Notes: generated by a model from the letters alone, not told the origin. A stretch of DNA of 64,000 nucleotides from Mytilisepta virgata (GCA_028015205.1 CM051513.1:43280841-43344840); one strand, 5' to 3'. Counted from the stretch's first letter, positions 11,481 to 22,561 are shown. Made by a program: numbers and translations.

Positions 11481-12012
11481 AATTTTGGACCCCGATTTGG
11501 ACCAACTTGAAAACTGTGCCCATAATAAAAAAAAACTAAGTACATGTTTAGATTCAAAATATCAAAGAACCCCAAGAATTCACTTTTTGTTAAAATCAAA
11601 CTAAGTTTAATTTTGGACCCTTCGGACCTTAATGTAGACCAATTTGAAAACGGGACCAAAAATTAAGAATCTAAATGCACGGTTAGATTCGGCATATCAA
11701 AGAACCCCAATAATTCAATTTTCGATGAAATCAAACAAAGTTTAATTTTGGACCCCAATTTGGACCAACTTGAAAACTGGGCCCATAATAAAAAAACTAA
11801 GTACATGTTTAGATTCAGCATATCAAAGAACCCAAAGAATTCAATTTTTGTTAAAATCAAACTAAGTTTAATTTTGGACCCTTTGGACCTTAATGCAGAC
11901 CAATTTGAAAACGGGACCAAAAATTAAGAATCTAAATGCATCGTTAGATTCGGCATATCAAAGAACCCCAATAGTTCAATTTTTGATGAAATCAAACAAA
12001 GTTTAATTTTGG
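11481..12012 (+). repeat. Satellite-like ~130 bp repeats
   Basis: The phrase AATTTTGGACCC starts successive blocks at about 11481, 11609, 11742, 11869 and 12004. The blocks alternate between two versions (GATTTGGACCAACTTG and GGACCTTAATGxAGACC), giving a ~260 bp dimer. Confidence 0.75.
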
Positions 12013-12535
12013 ACCCTTTTGGGCCCTAATTCCTAAACTGTTGGGACCAAAACTCCAAAAATCAATCCCAACCTTCCTTTTGTCGTCATAAACCTTGTGT
12101 TTAAATTTCATAGATTTCTATTTACTTATACTAAAGTTATTGTGCAAAAACCAAGAAAAATGCTTATTTGGGCCCTTTTTTAGCCCCTAAGTCCTAAACT
12201 GTTGGGACCAAAACTCCCAAAAACAATCCCAACCTTCCATTTGTGGTCATAAACCTTGTGTTAAAATTTCATAGATTTCTATTTACTTATTCTAGAGTTA
12301 TTGTGCGAAAACCAAGATAAATGCTTATTGGGCCCTTTTTTGGCCCCTAATTCTTAAACTGTTGGGACCAAAACTCCCAAAATCAATCCCATCCTTCCTT
12401 TTGTGGTCATAAACCTTGTGTTTAAATTTCATAGATTTCTATTAACTTATACTAAAGTTATAGTGCGAAAACCAAATGTCTTCGGACGACGACGACGACG
12501 CCAAAAGTTTTGCGGTCGTATAAAAACTAAAAAAA
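12013..12535 (+). repeat. ~160 bp tandem repeats ending in a CGA-rich tail
   Basis: AAACTGTTGGGACCAAAACT recurs at about 12036, 12196 and 12356, each followed by CATAAACCTTGTGTT and TTCATAGATTTCTATT. The block ends in CGACGACGACGACGCC (~12487-12502) and TTTTGCGGTCGTATAAA. I know this pairing of repeat and CGA tail as widespread in bivalve genomes. It may be a non-autonomous DNA element, but no termini were defined. Confidence 0.7.
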
Positions 12536-12613
12536 TCAGCGTCAAATTGTATCGAAAAATATTCAAAAATCTGACGTAAAACCAGGTCATAATTTTCAGA
12601 TACAAATCAGATT

Positions 12614-12870
12614 ATGGATATAGACATTGACCTTGATGCGCAAGAATATGAAACAGCCGACACAGTGTTTGATATAGATGTTAACAGTGATGAGGTAATT
12701 ACAGATAAACAATGTAGGTCCAGACAAAATATGTGATTAACAGAGAAAAGATGAAACACTAAGCAAAATATTTAAACTAGCTGAAAACCAACACATTGAA
12801 CAGAAGGGGGATGTTCAGTTCTTTTCGAGTAATGAATTATTATATAGAAAGTGGTCAATTCTATAATCAA
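12614..12870 (+). pseudogene. Gypsy pol linker (RNase H-integrase) relic, copy a
   Basis: Across a frameshift it reads as DEVITDKQCRSRQN, DETLSKIFKLAENQ, then SSNELLYRKW. The DETL...F.LA...LLYRKW pattern is the linker between RNase H and integrase in gypsy pol. Stops and frame changes break it. It may belong to the same decayed plus-strand element as the protease at 10033-10353 (inference). Confidence 0.5.
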
Positions 12871-12992
12871 ATCAATGAACGTTAAGTTAAGGGCAAAAAC
12901 CTTTTGAATATAATAACAAATCTAACACATATATTAATCTAGTTCTTACGACAAAATATCATAGCGGTTTACGAAATCTACCAAAATTAAAC

Positions 12993-13170
12993 CGATGTTA
13001 ACAGTGATGAGGTAATTACAGATTAACAACGTAGGTCCAGAAAAAATACGTGATTAACAGAGAAAAGATGAAACACTAAGCAAAATATTAAAACTAGCTG
13101 AAAACAAATGTTCAGTTCTTTTTGAGTAATGAATTATTATATAGAAAGTGGTCCATTCTATAATCAAATG
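12993..13170 (+). pseudogene. Gypsy pol linker relic, copy b (direct repeat of copy a)
   Basis: It repeats 12679-12868 with a few changes and a ~20 base deletion, from GATGTTAACAGTGATGAGG to the segment encoding NELLYRKW. The two copies are ~310 bp apart, in the same orientation. Confidence 0.55.
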
Positions 13171-14506
13171 TTTACATCTACCAAAATTAATCCGAAAACA
13201 CTGTCATCCCATTACTGAAAATGAAGTAGCTAACTAATTGTTTCAAAGACCACCAATGGTTGCAAACAAGCATAACGAAAACTTGGCGCAACTTCAGCTA
13301 AAATGCATACAAACTATAAATCTAAAACCTCAAGTTTAAATAATCTTAACAAAAGTATTTATTCTACTAAACACTAAAATGGCAACCACTATTAAACCAC
13401 AATTGTTTTTATCTCCAATTCAATTCAAATAAACCAAAATTTATTATTGATAATAGAAAACTAACATGTCAAAAAAAAAACAATCTATTTAACAGTACCA
13501 GCATATAATGATCAACAATAACAACATTACTGTTAACACAACAAACAATATCAAGATGTTATCGCCTCAAAAAATGAAGCGATTTTATCGATATAATTAT
13601 AATTTACATATATTACTAGTAAGCATGTGATATTTCATATTTCAACAATTAATTACCTTCAATAATTTTCCCTAATCATCCAACTCAAACAACTGTCATA
13701 TTTCACCCAGAAACAATAAATAAATCAAAACAGCACAAGGTCAAATAATCTCAAGATGCAAGACACGTGAACTCCGCTGAGCTGCAATTCAATTTTTATC
13801 CACAAAAACCTAATTGGGTTAAAGAGAAATCCGCTAACAGCCATCACACAATGCATAGGACTTAAATAAATTAAATTAATTAAATGAATATTTTGCCACA
13901 CTTATCTACAATTTAATGCACATATATGCATTAATCGAACTAATATACACTAAATGATTCAGATAAGTTATTGAGAAGAAGGTGTATGGGCCTTGCGTGT
14001 AATTGTAATATTTCAAACCATTTTTATTCCATCTGAATTTCTCTAGTTTGTGAGGTCATCACAAAATATCATACTGATGCTTTACAGGTTTTCTCTGTCA
14101 GAAATTGTTTGCAGACATTCTTTGTCTTTCTTTGAAAATCTCACAGCTATTTTTGGTCCTTCTAAACCCAAAACTTCCTTTACAATAAAATTCTAATCAC
14201 TGAAATTTGTACTAAGTTCCGAATTAATTGAATTAATATGTCAACTAATGATTTGAGTATTTTTTTAAAATTGTTTCTGAAGATGGTTACTGAAAACATG
14301 GATTTCCTCTCATAATATGTGACTCCGGACTGTTCAGTCACAGGTGCCTTTAATTTATTCCTCCTGTCGCAGTAAAATATAATCCGGGGTCGAACTGTGC
14401 TTTGGCAATATTGCAGAATGCAAATTGTTATTCATTCGGGTAACATAATTTTATTCTTAGCAACATTTCTGCTGCAGAAACGAATTAATAATATTAAAAA
14501 AAACAC
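13171..14506. other. Unassigned AT-rich stretch
   Basis: No long frame, tandem structure or recognised element was found on either strand. Confidence 0.6.
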
Positions 14507-15150
14507 TTGTTACTCAGCATTAAATGCCAAGATTGCTACACCTATTAATAATTTCAAAAGGATCAAATTTGGATAATAAAACTTGTGTGCCAAGGCCGAA
14601 GTTGGACAAGAAATTATTTACATGCACATTATTTCAATTATACACATTCAGATTAACAACATATTCCAGTATAAACAATGGACATTAACTTATAATATTT
14701 TGTTAACACATTATTCTTACAACATTTATTGAAAAATGAACTTGTATATTTCTTTGTACATGATGGTTACTTGCACATGTGTACAGCACTAATAAAATTT
14801 CAGTAGATAAAATATTTGTTGAAATTTAATATTTAAGGAAGTTTTCTGGTAAAATGTGAATGAATTGAAAATCACATCTGTTACTTTTGTGATGTCATAA
14901 CCTACTTGTATTGGTCACTTTAAGGTGAACATTATCTGCATACATGTACTTATTGTTCACAGCAGCACTGCTATTGTGTAGTTACCCCATCTTTTTTCCA
15001 GTTGATTACACAATTATGAAATAAACAAAATACCGTTACATTTACCATTTTTCTACATGTTCATTCGTAATAAAAAAAAAATTCTTAAAGAGTTAACCTT
15101 TTAAAGCAATTCTAGTTGTAGCAATCTTGGCACTTAATTCTGAGTAACAA
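14507..15150. mobile_element. MITE-like element with ~35 bp terminal inverted repeats
   Basis: The left end TTGTTACTCAG...CCAAGATTGCTACA (14507-14541) is mirrored by TGTAGCAATCTTGG...CTGAGTAACAA (15116-15150), with about four mismatches over 35 bases. The ~575 bp interior has no coding frame and is AT-rich. A clear target-site duplication was not found, so the superfamily is open. Confidence 0.65.
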
Positions 15151-15495
15151 AGTATTAGTTGTAGGACGTATTTACATACTACAACGGCCTGTTATTCAGA
15201 ACAGTTTCGAATCGGCCAATGGCCGACGAAGATGAAGATTTCACAAGCATGCGAAGTGATTGAAAACGAACACTTGGCGGTCGAAAGAATGGGAGATTTG
15301 TCTTTGCTAGAAAACGTCACGCTTTCACATTGTTGTGATGCTTTTTAATTTTACGTACCGGATTTCCAGATTTGGAAGACACTTCACTTTCACAATTAAT
15401 GCAAGACTGCGATACAGATGAGCTTGGAACTTTTGAATGAAGAAAGACTATCTTATTGTACCGAACTTTCGTCCTTATTGCCAGGGGAGGAAATA
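15151..15495. other. Unassigned stretch between MITE and LTR
   Basis: A 67-codon minus frame (15317-15520) and short plus frames have no recognised motif. The upstream part of the polymerase B gene that follows the LTR might lie here, but no segment of it could be recognised. Confidence 0.45.
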
Positions 15496-15921
15496 TGTTA
15501 CACAATTGGGGAGAGAACAATATTTACCACGGTGTATTCAACTATAACTTAACAGATACATGTACATGTATCCTACACACTTAATAACAATGTGCACGAA
15601 TATTACAGTACATGTATCCTGCAGATGTTAATTGCATTGTCCGATTCTTAACCTCGTACATGTATTATTCAACAGCAAGACTACTCTGTAAACTGCCGAA
15701 AGTTATGGCCATTGTTTAAAGATGATTGATGGCCTTCTGAACTATATACGATCCCGCTTCGGACTAGAAGGACACAATTCGCTAACACCAGAATTCGTCA
15801 AGATCACGCCCATTGTCCAAGTGCAAAACATTTATTGAACTTTCGAACATGGAACTTTGCAAACATTTTTGACCTTGTAAATAACAATAAATTCTAATTA
15901 CTCTCTTAGAAACCTGTAAAA
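15496..15921 (+). mobile_element. Solo LTR 2, abutting the polymerase B relic
   Basis: It aligns with 8663-9136 over its length (TGTTACACAATTGGG start, then CCTACA(GA)CACTTAATAACA, TTAATTGCATTGTCCGAT and TTCTGAACTATATA blocks). A TATA box sits at 15743-15748 and AATAAA at 15886-15891. Its end TGTAAAA (15915-15921) resembles the inverted start TGTTACA. The flanks AATA and CATA could be a degenerate target-site duplication. It lies immediately before the DANSLYLW part of the polymerase, which suggests it interrupted that gene. Confidence 0.65.
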
Positions 15922-17560
15922 CCATAAATGGCTGGGATGCTAATAGTTTGTATCTGTGGGCAATCGATGAACCGCAGGCATGCTGACATTTCACTATCCG
16001 ACGAGAGGAAAACAATTTCAAACTCGAAGAAAGAGATAGACACATGAAAGCTCTGCGTTGGTTAGAATGATTGATTTTCTCTCACTATTATTTTAATAAG
16101 GGTAAAGAATTTTCAGTTGGTCCCTACAAATTAGATGGTTTTGAAGCACGAAAACAGCATTTGGATTTTACGGATTTTAATTCTATGGTCACAAATGCCA
16201 TTTAACGAAACATAATACCGATCCTGACTGGTTGAATCGACAACCCATCGAAATCGAAAAACGACGACAATTCATACAATCTGGGGGTTTCAAAGTGGTA
16301 GAAATATGGAAATGCGAGTTCAATAAACTATCGAAAACTGATCCAAAACTTAAAGAATGTTTTAAATCCAAAGTGCCACGAACATCCCTGCGATAGGAAA
16401 AGCACCATGACACGAGAAGAAATTTTAGAAGCAGTTTCCAAGGACAACTTTTCGGTGCCGTGGAATGTGACATCACCTGAAACAAAAATTTGGTTAAATG
16501 CCTATTCGAATAAAACTCTTCAAAGTAAACATTGCGGTAATTACACTCTTAGGACAATGGAAAAACTCTGAATATCCTGAAAGGACAGAAGAATGCTGGT
16601 AAGCGCAATGAAAGCCCGGAAAATGTTAATCCGCACTCCTCTCTTGAAGTGGTATATGGAAAAGGGTCTCGTTTTAGAGTCAAATTTACAAGGTGATAGA
16701 ATTCACTCCAATCCGCTGTGCACTTCTTTCGTCGAAGAGATAGTTAAGAGCTCGTCGAGCTGGTGATTCAGATCCGAAAACAATATCGGAAACAAATAAA
16801 TTATTAGGAAGCAGAAGCGGTAGTATGCTTCTGGAAAAACTCACGTTCATGGATGTCAAGTACTGCGAAGATGCCTTCAAGAAAGCAAGTCATAAAAAAT
16901 TTTGAAAATTAACCGAATTGGATTCTGACACGTTCAAAATAGAAATGGCAAAGCGCGAAGTGAAACTAGATCTTCCCATACATACACGATTTTTATTCTA
17001 AACTATGCAAAATTAACGATGTTAACTTTTTACTACGACTTTTTAGACAAATTCATCGACCGATTATATTTCCAAATGTGTACGATGGACACGGTGTCAT
17101 ACTATTTCGCTCTGAAGATAGCCTCGAGGAAGCTTCAAATCCCGAACTTAAAGAACAATACACCATTAGCTTCCCAGATTTTCCCCGCCAAGATGGGACA
17201 AAGGTGTCCCGGGATTGTTTAAGCTAGAGGGTAGTGGTGATTGCGTCGTAGCGCTGTGTCAAAACGTTGTCTGCAAAGAAGGGAGGAGAATAAATTTTTT
17301 AGTAAATTCAGTTGCAAGGGAATTAATAAAAGAAACATTTCCCACCGCATAGATATGTACAAAGAGGTATTATTCGAAAACCTTTGCAAAGGTTCGACCG
17401 ACCGAGGATTTAGAGCAAGGGAAAACACGATATTTTTGTACACAAGATTAGAAAGGGATTTTCATCGTTTTACTGTATAAGGAATGTTTTAAACGATGCC
17501 ACATCTTGTTTAGACTTTGAATTACGAATAAAAGTGTAATTCATTCGAATTCATTTATAT
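15922..17560 (+). pseudogene. Family B DNA polymerase relic (protein-primed, Polinton/virus-like), heavily broken
   Basis: Landmarks appear in order over several frames: GWDANSLYLWAI (15928), GPYKLDGFEA (~16120), then GHKCHLTKHN and GGFKVVEIWKCEFNK (a restriction-endonuclease-like segment, ~16190-16330). Next come TREEILEAV (~16410), RTPLLKWYMEKGL (~16630), RRAGDSDP and KLLGSRSG (~16750-16820, polymerase motif B region), DTFKIEMAKREVKLDLP (~16930), YAKLTMLTFYYDFLDKFIDR (~17010) and CTMDTVSYY (~17080, motif C). The last are FSCKGINKRN (~17300) and DRGFRARENT (~17400). The order matches the DNA_pol_B_2-type polymerases of Polintons/Mavericks and related invertebrate elements. Motif C should read DTDS, and here the second Asp is Val. 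At least six frameshifts and several stops (for example at 15982) are present. The N-terminal exonuclease half is missing, probably cut by the LTR. It would have copied the element or virus genome; it is inactive now. Family identity comes from motif order only. Confidence 0.75.
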
Positions 17561-17639
17561 CAAAACGTTATTGAAACAGGCGATGATTTTTCTGCTTGTT
17601 TTAATTTAAAAATTTAATAAATAATATAAAGTTATATTT

Positions 17640-17958
17640 ACAGGTTAGCATACTTGGCTGACAGTAAAGGACATCATATGTTAATGACTATTTCTACCTC
17701 TAAAAAACCTATTATGATAACCTTGACTTATGGTTAACAATTTCACATCAATTCAGCTTTCGGTTTTCATGACCAAGCACGCGAAATCTATGCTTACTAC
17801 AGGTTAGCATACTTGGCTGACAGTAAAGGACATCATATGTTAATGACTATTTCTACCTCTAAAAAACCTATTATGATAACCTTGACTTATGGTCAACAAT
17901 TTCACATCAATTCAGCTTTCGGTTTTCATGACCAAGCAAGCGAAATCTATGCTTAGTA
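17640..17958 (+). repeat. In-frame 159 bp tandem duplication with a coding-like frame
   Basis: CAGGTTAGCATACTTGG starts at 17641 and again at 17800, and the two 159 bp units differ at only a few positions. As 159 is a multiple of three, one frame (YRLAYLADSKGHH..., then LTYGQQFHIN, FGFHDQA) runs across the junction as EIYAYYRLAYL. Unit 1 has one stop (GGT TAA where unit 2 has GGT CAA), and unit 2 ends in TAG. TATTTACAG just before unit 1 looks like a splice acceptor. The product is not recognised. It may be an exon relic of the element carrying the polymerase. Confidence 0.6.
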
Positions 17959-18419
17959 CATGTGGCCAACTCTTAACCAATTTATATAATTCCATTTAGA
18001 ACAAAATTTGTTTCAAGTGCCGAGATATGTTCAATTGTATTCCAAATGAAAACCGACAACTCTTCAACCATTGTCTCTTAAATGGAGTGTAATTTATGTA
18101 CAATTGTGACCCGGGGCCATATGTAATGTCATTTATGTACAATTGTGTTTCTGACTTGGGGCCATATGTATGTTTGTTCACCCCGTACGTTTATACTAAC
18201 CATCAACATCAAAATTTTATTCTGTTCGCAATTTTTACATGATGTCGAGTTATTTATTTACAGTGGATTGGGAAACTCATACTCGTCACTCTCAAATTCG
18301 CGGGTGCGAGAGCAACATTTTAGCCTACTCTTTTCAGACATCTACAATATAGTCTTTAACGTGTTATGGTTGTTGCTCTAACAGGACAACCTAGCCACAA
18401 TAATGTATCTCCTGTGATA
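17959..18419. other. Unassigned stretch with a short duplication
   Basis: A ~55 bp phrase (TTTATGTACAATTGTG ... GGGGCCATATGTA) occurs twice between 18085 and 18170. Nothing else was recognised. Confidence 0.5.
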
Positions 18420-18790
18420 TCTTTTGATTCGGCGGTCCCATTACTATAAATGGAGCAAGCCGGCTGCGATTCACACCCGGGAGATTTACTCATATTTTGA
18501 CGGTTCTGATTTGTTTTTATGGACCTTATTAGGCCGAAAAACCCTTATCTTCCGCTCACTGTGGGATCTGAGATCAGCGGTCAACTATGGAATATTATCA
18601 CAGTTATCGCTATTTACCTCTGTCTGTAACTTCTCTTTACTGTGGTCTTCGTTGATTACGTCTGTCTTCACAGGTTAGGAAATCAGGAAGAGAGCGATTC
18701 CCGCTCTGCCCATTCGCAGGGAATATTCGTCTGTATATTCCCGCTGGCAGGTTCCCTGAAGCAGTTGTACGGTTCACCCGGGTAGAGGGT
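18420..18790. other. GC-richer island, promoter- or LTR-like, unclassified
   Basis: This stretch is clearly richer in G+C than its surroundings. It has an ACTATAAATGG box (~18441) and an 84-codon plus frame without motifs. A perfect hairpin, GGGAATAT (18719-18726) with an 8-base loop and ATATTCCC (18735-18742), lies near its right edge. It could be an LTR or element end. No partner copy exists in the window. Confidence 0.35.
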
Positions 18791-20278
18791 AATAACACTT
18801 CAGTTCAAAATTTTCAAATAGTATACACTAATATTGTGTATATATAAAATACCAAAATTATTAATGTTATTAACTTTATAATCTCATATTACTTGTTTTA
18901 TGGGCATTTCAAACGGGTACTTCTAAAACAAGAAATGGAACAGAAACGAAACGAAATATAACGAAACAAAACGAAACAGGTTAAAATAATATACTGTATG
19001 CTTTTTGAATTAAAATATATGATAAAATAAAGCACGACTAACCAAGTATTTGAATAGTACTATTTAAATCCTTGGACCAACAAAGTGTTAATTAAAAGCG
19101 ATGAAAGTTTTGCGGAGGTACTTAGGTCGTTATGGGGGGAATACTAATGTTCACAGCGTGTTTACTGTACGATGGACACATAGTGGAATACTTATATAAT
19201 AATCCACAATAATAAAAGAAGACTTGATTTGGTTCACATTGTTTATGTAAATTCCATCATTTATAATTAAAGCTGTATAAGATATAGAGACACAACTTCT
19301 TCCTAGCACGTTACTTTTACAACTCCACTTTATCAACATATTTTCTCAACTCTTTTTGCTGATCTCAACGGTTTTTCCATACATTAACCACATGTGGAAA
19401 TACAAGCCCCGCTGACAAACCCTTACTAAAACTATAATCAAGATTTATTTGTTTTACAAACACGACCACACAGTGCACATTCTATGAGGTTCTCATTTCA
19501 CTCGTTACATCACTCCCGGGCTAATAAAAATTCGTATACACTCGAATTTGATGAATTATTGAATTAATTGATATAAATGGTATATAAAATTCTCAAAGTA
19601 TGGAAAGAAAAAAAAATAATTAGCATAAGATAAACAACTGTGAACACATTTTTGAATCCAACTAACTAACTAACTAAAATATAACATATAATTATATGAA
19701 TCAAGGCATCATAAAATGTATTTCATTGAAACAAATAGATTTGTAAAATGTTGGGAAAAAAATCAACCTCAAGCTTGTAATGTAACAATAATACATATAA
19801 AAATCATTTTAAGACACAAAAATATATTAAACATCGTTAGATTGATGCGACTTTTGTAACTATTTTGTTTGGTACCATTTGTAAAATAGTAAAAAGTATA
19901 AAAAGGTTAACAACATGCGTGATTTTTTTTACACGTGAGCTCACTAAAAGGGCTTTCTTTATCAGGAACATTCTTATCAATCAATTCTAAAAATAATGCA
20001 CAACAAATATTTTAGCTTTAAAAAGGCGTATTCAAGAGCAAATAAATTTTTCTCACACATTTGTCCCCGCCCATCGTGTGCATGACTTCTAGTTGAACTT
20101 ATCAAACAAACGATGAATAATAAATGAATGAAAATAGTAGCATGCAAAAAATAAACTAAATAAATAATGGTATGCAAAATGGAAGAAAAAACAAAAAACT
20201 AAAATGATTTAAGTAAAATATAATGAGATATAAAACAATACAAGCTCATTTAGTAGTAGGAATTTTTTATGCATTTTA
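18791..20278. other. Unassigned AT-rich stretch, possibly including the gypsy 3' flank
   Basis: No frame with recognisable motifs was found. A short (ACTA)n run lies near 19662. A 3' LTR for the gypsy element at 20279-23705 would be expected here, but no second copy exists to define it. Confidence 0.5.
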
Positions 20279-20440
20279 ACATACTCCTGACACTTAGCAT
20301 TCAAGTCATCAAATTTTACCCACGAGTTTTGTGTAGTATCGTATCCAAGCCATTTCACACGATATTTCCAGTTGTTTCCTTGTTTCTTTTTTTAGAAGTA
20401 TTTTCTCCACTATAAACAGATCATTATCAGGATTATCATC
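20279..20440 (-). pseudogene. Chromodomain-like C-terminal segment of the gypsy integrase, frameshifted
   Basis: Reading the minus strand, DLFIVEKIL is followed after a one-base frameshift by GNNWKYRVKWLGYD and NSWVKFDDLNAKCQEY. The pattern (Y/F)xVEkIL ... YxVKWxGYD ... SWV matches a chromodomain, which in chromovirus-type gypsy integrases binds histone marks and guides integration. Aromatic positions are partly kept. The Lys-rich run before the core carries the frameshift. Whether this is a true chromovirus or another lineage with an acquired domain is open. Confidence 0.65.
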
Positions 20441-22561
20441 ACTTGTTGATTAATTTCAGCTGGGTTGTCAATAACTGAAGTATCGTTAGTAAAGTTGTTT
20501 TGCGGAATTTCATCGTCTGCTAACACAGCGGGTTCAATTGCATTTTCATTTTGCGGTGGGTTTTCATCAATCGGAGTGTCATGCCATACATATCCAGGTT
20601 TAAGTCTATCTACATGGATTCTGTTCTTCTTAAGTTTTCCGTCGGATTTCTTTCGTAATTTTACATGAATGTCTGAAAGTTTTTGACAAATATAATACGG
20701 TCCGACCCATTGTCTTTAATTTTCGTCCTATTCCTGGGGTTATGATCGGGGTATATAAGTACACGATGTCTCCCACATTAAATTGAGGACTTTTCCTGTT
20801 CTTGTTCACCTTTTTGAGCATTTCTGCTTTTCTTTCCTGTATGTTTTCAAAAGCTACTTTTCTTGCAATTTCAATATCTTCAATCACTTGGGTGATATAT
20901 TCCTTTGCAGTTCGATTAATATCTATATTCGGTAACATCGTATCGATTGGTGATTTCGGATGTCTTCCATACACTAGAAAGAAAGGAGTATAGTCTGTTG
21001 AATCAATTGACGGCGCAGTATTGTATGCAAATTGAATGAGCGGAATAAAACGGTCCCACGTTTTACTTTCATCCAGATATTTTGATAGAATATCCTTGAT
21101 TGTACGCATCATTCGTTCTGATTGTCCATTACAACAAGGTCTATAACTCGATCTCTGCGTTTTCTTAACTTGCAGAAGTTTGCATGTCTCTGACACAATA
21201 CTTGAGAGGTAATTAGATCCTCTGTCCGAGTGTAAATATGATGGTGAACCATGCCTACAAATGACATTATTTAAGAATGCAGTGGCTACTGTTGTCGCTT
21301 TTATGTCTGGTAAAGGCACAAGTTCGACATATTTTGTTAAGTAGCATATAAACACTAATACATATTGGTTTTTTTATTGATCACACATCGGTAAAGGTCC
21401 CACAATGTCAGTGCTAACACGTTCAAACGGTATCGAAGATACTGGCATTGATGAAATTTGGGCTTTCACTTTGTTATACCCCCCGCAAACAAAGTTTGGG
21501 GGTATATAGGAATCACCTTGTCCGTCCGTCTGTCTGTCTGTCCGTCTGTCCATATATCTTGTAAGCGCAACTCCTCCTAGACCGCTCAATGGATTTCAAC
21601 CAAACTTTACAAAAAGGAAGTACACCATCCAAAGATGTGCATGAAGAAAAATCTTGGCTTTCCTATATCACTCAAGGGAGATAATTGGACTTCTATTTTT
21701 TTGGCTTATACATTATATATGAACCTCGTAAGCGCAACCCCTCCTAGACCGCTCAATGGAATTCAACGAAACTTTACAGAAAGGAAGTACATCATCCAAA
21801 AGATGTGCATGAAGAAAAATCTTTGCTTTCTGATATCACACAAGGGAGATAATCGGACTTCTATTTTTTTTTTTTGCTTATACATTATATATGAACCTCG
21901 TAAGCGCAACTCCTCCTAGACCGCTCAATGGATTTCAACGAAACTTTACGGAAAGGAAGTACATCATCCAAAGATGTGCATGAAGAAAAATATTTGCTTT
22001 CCGATATCACACAAGGGAGATAATTGGACTTCAAAGCGGGGGGTATCCTTTGTGAGCTTTGCTCACAGTACATCTAGTTTTGTGGCTGTTTCGTTGTGAG
22101 CACAATTCACATGCTTTTACCCAATTCGCCACGTCTTTTCCTAGAGACGGCCAGAAGTATACTCGCTGAGTTTTGCGTAGTGTCCGGCTAATTCATAGGT
22201 GACCAGATAAAGCTCCATCATGTGTCTCTTTAAGAACTATAGAGACCAGATTTCGTGGTACTGCAATTTGAATGTGTCCTAAAATGTCTTTATTATCACG
22301 CTTTGTGTTACGTTTGTCTATATGGTATAAAACATTGTCTTGTAAAAAATAAAATGGTTGTAACAAAAGTAATGGTCGGCGTCTCTTTAATTCTTCAGGC
22401 ATTACGCCTGATTCAAGAAAGTCAATAATGTCCTTGTAATTAGGATCTCGGCGCTGTTGTTTTATTAGTTCATCTGTAGTCCACAGATTTTGAGAATCTG
22501 AACGAACATTGGCGCACTGCGTTTTATCCTTTGAACTTAAATTACGCACTTTTGGTAACAA
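20441..22561 (-). pseudogene. Ty3/gypsy integrase with zinc-binding domain and upstream linker, interrupted
   Basis: From 22561 downward on the minus strand: a linker (DELIKQQRRDPNYKDI, LYHIDKRN), then the H2C2 zinc domain (HDGALSGH ... CELC; a TGA replaces a Gly codon right after SGHL, at ~22188). The catalytic core has the DDE triad contexts STDIVGPLP, LHSDRGSNYLS and CNGQSERMMRT. The C-terminal tail has NRIHVDRLKPGYVWHDTP. The pearl/HINE insertion at 21475-22077 lies between CSQRNSHK and KVKAQISS. Removing exactly that block restores the frame. A stop (TGA at ~21379) follows PLPMCDQ. Integrases insert element cDNA into host DNA; this copy is inactive. Confidence 0.9.
21475..22077 (+). mobile_element. 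Pearl-type HINE (Helentron-associated non-autonomous element)
   Basis: The 5' end TATACCCCCCGC is complementary to GCGGGGGGTAT near the 3' end (~22036-22046). That copy is followed by a perfect hairpin (TGTGAGC, loop TTT, GCTCACA) and the terminus CTAG before host T. This is the asymmetric inverted-repeat plus stem-loop layout of Helentron-type rolling-circle elements. The core holds three ~170 bp repeats beginning CGCAACxCCTCCTAGACCG at 21567, 21736 and 21906, as in bivalve pearl elements. No target-site duplication is present: insertion is at T^T, inside the gypsy integrase. Confidence 0.8.

Noticed and set aside
8663..15921. The two TGTTACAC blocks (8663-9136 and 15496-15921) as the 5' and 3' LTRs of one 7.3 kb element
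   Set aside because: The left block is bounded by CCGT on both sides and interrupts the LINE 5' UTR precisely, so it is a self-contained solo LTR. What lies between is LINE 5' UTR, a MITE, satellite DNA and unrelated relics.
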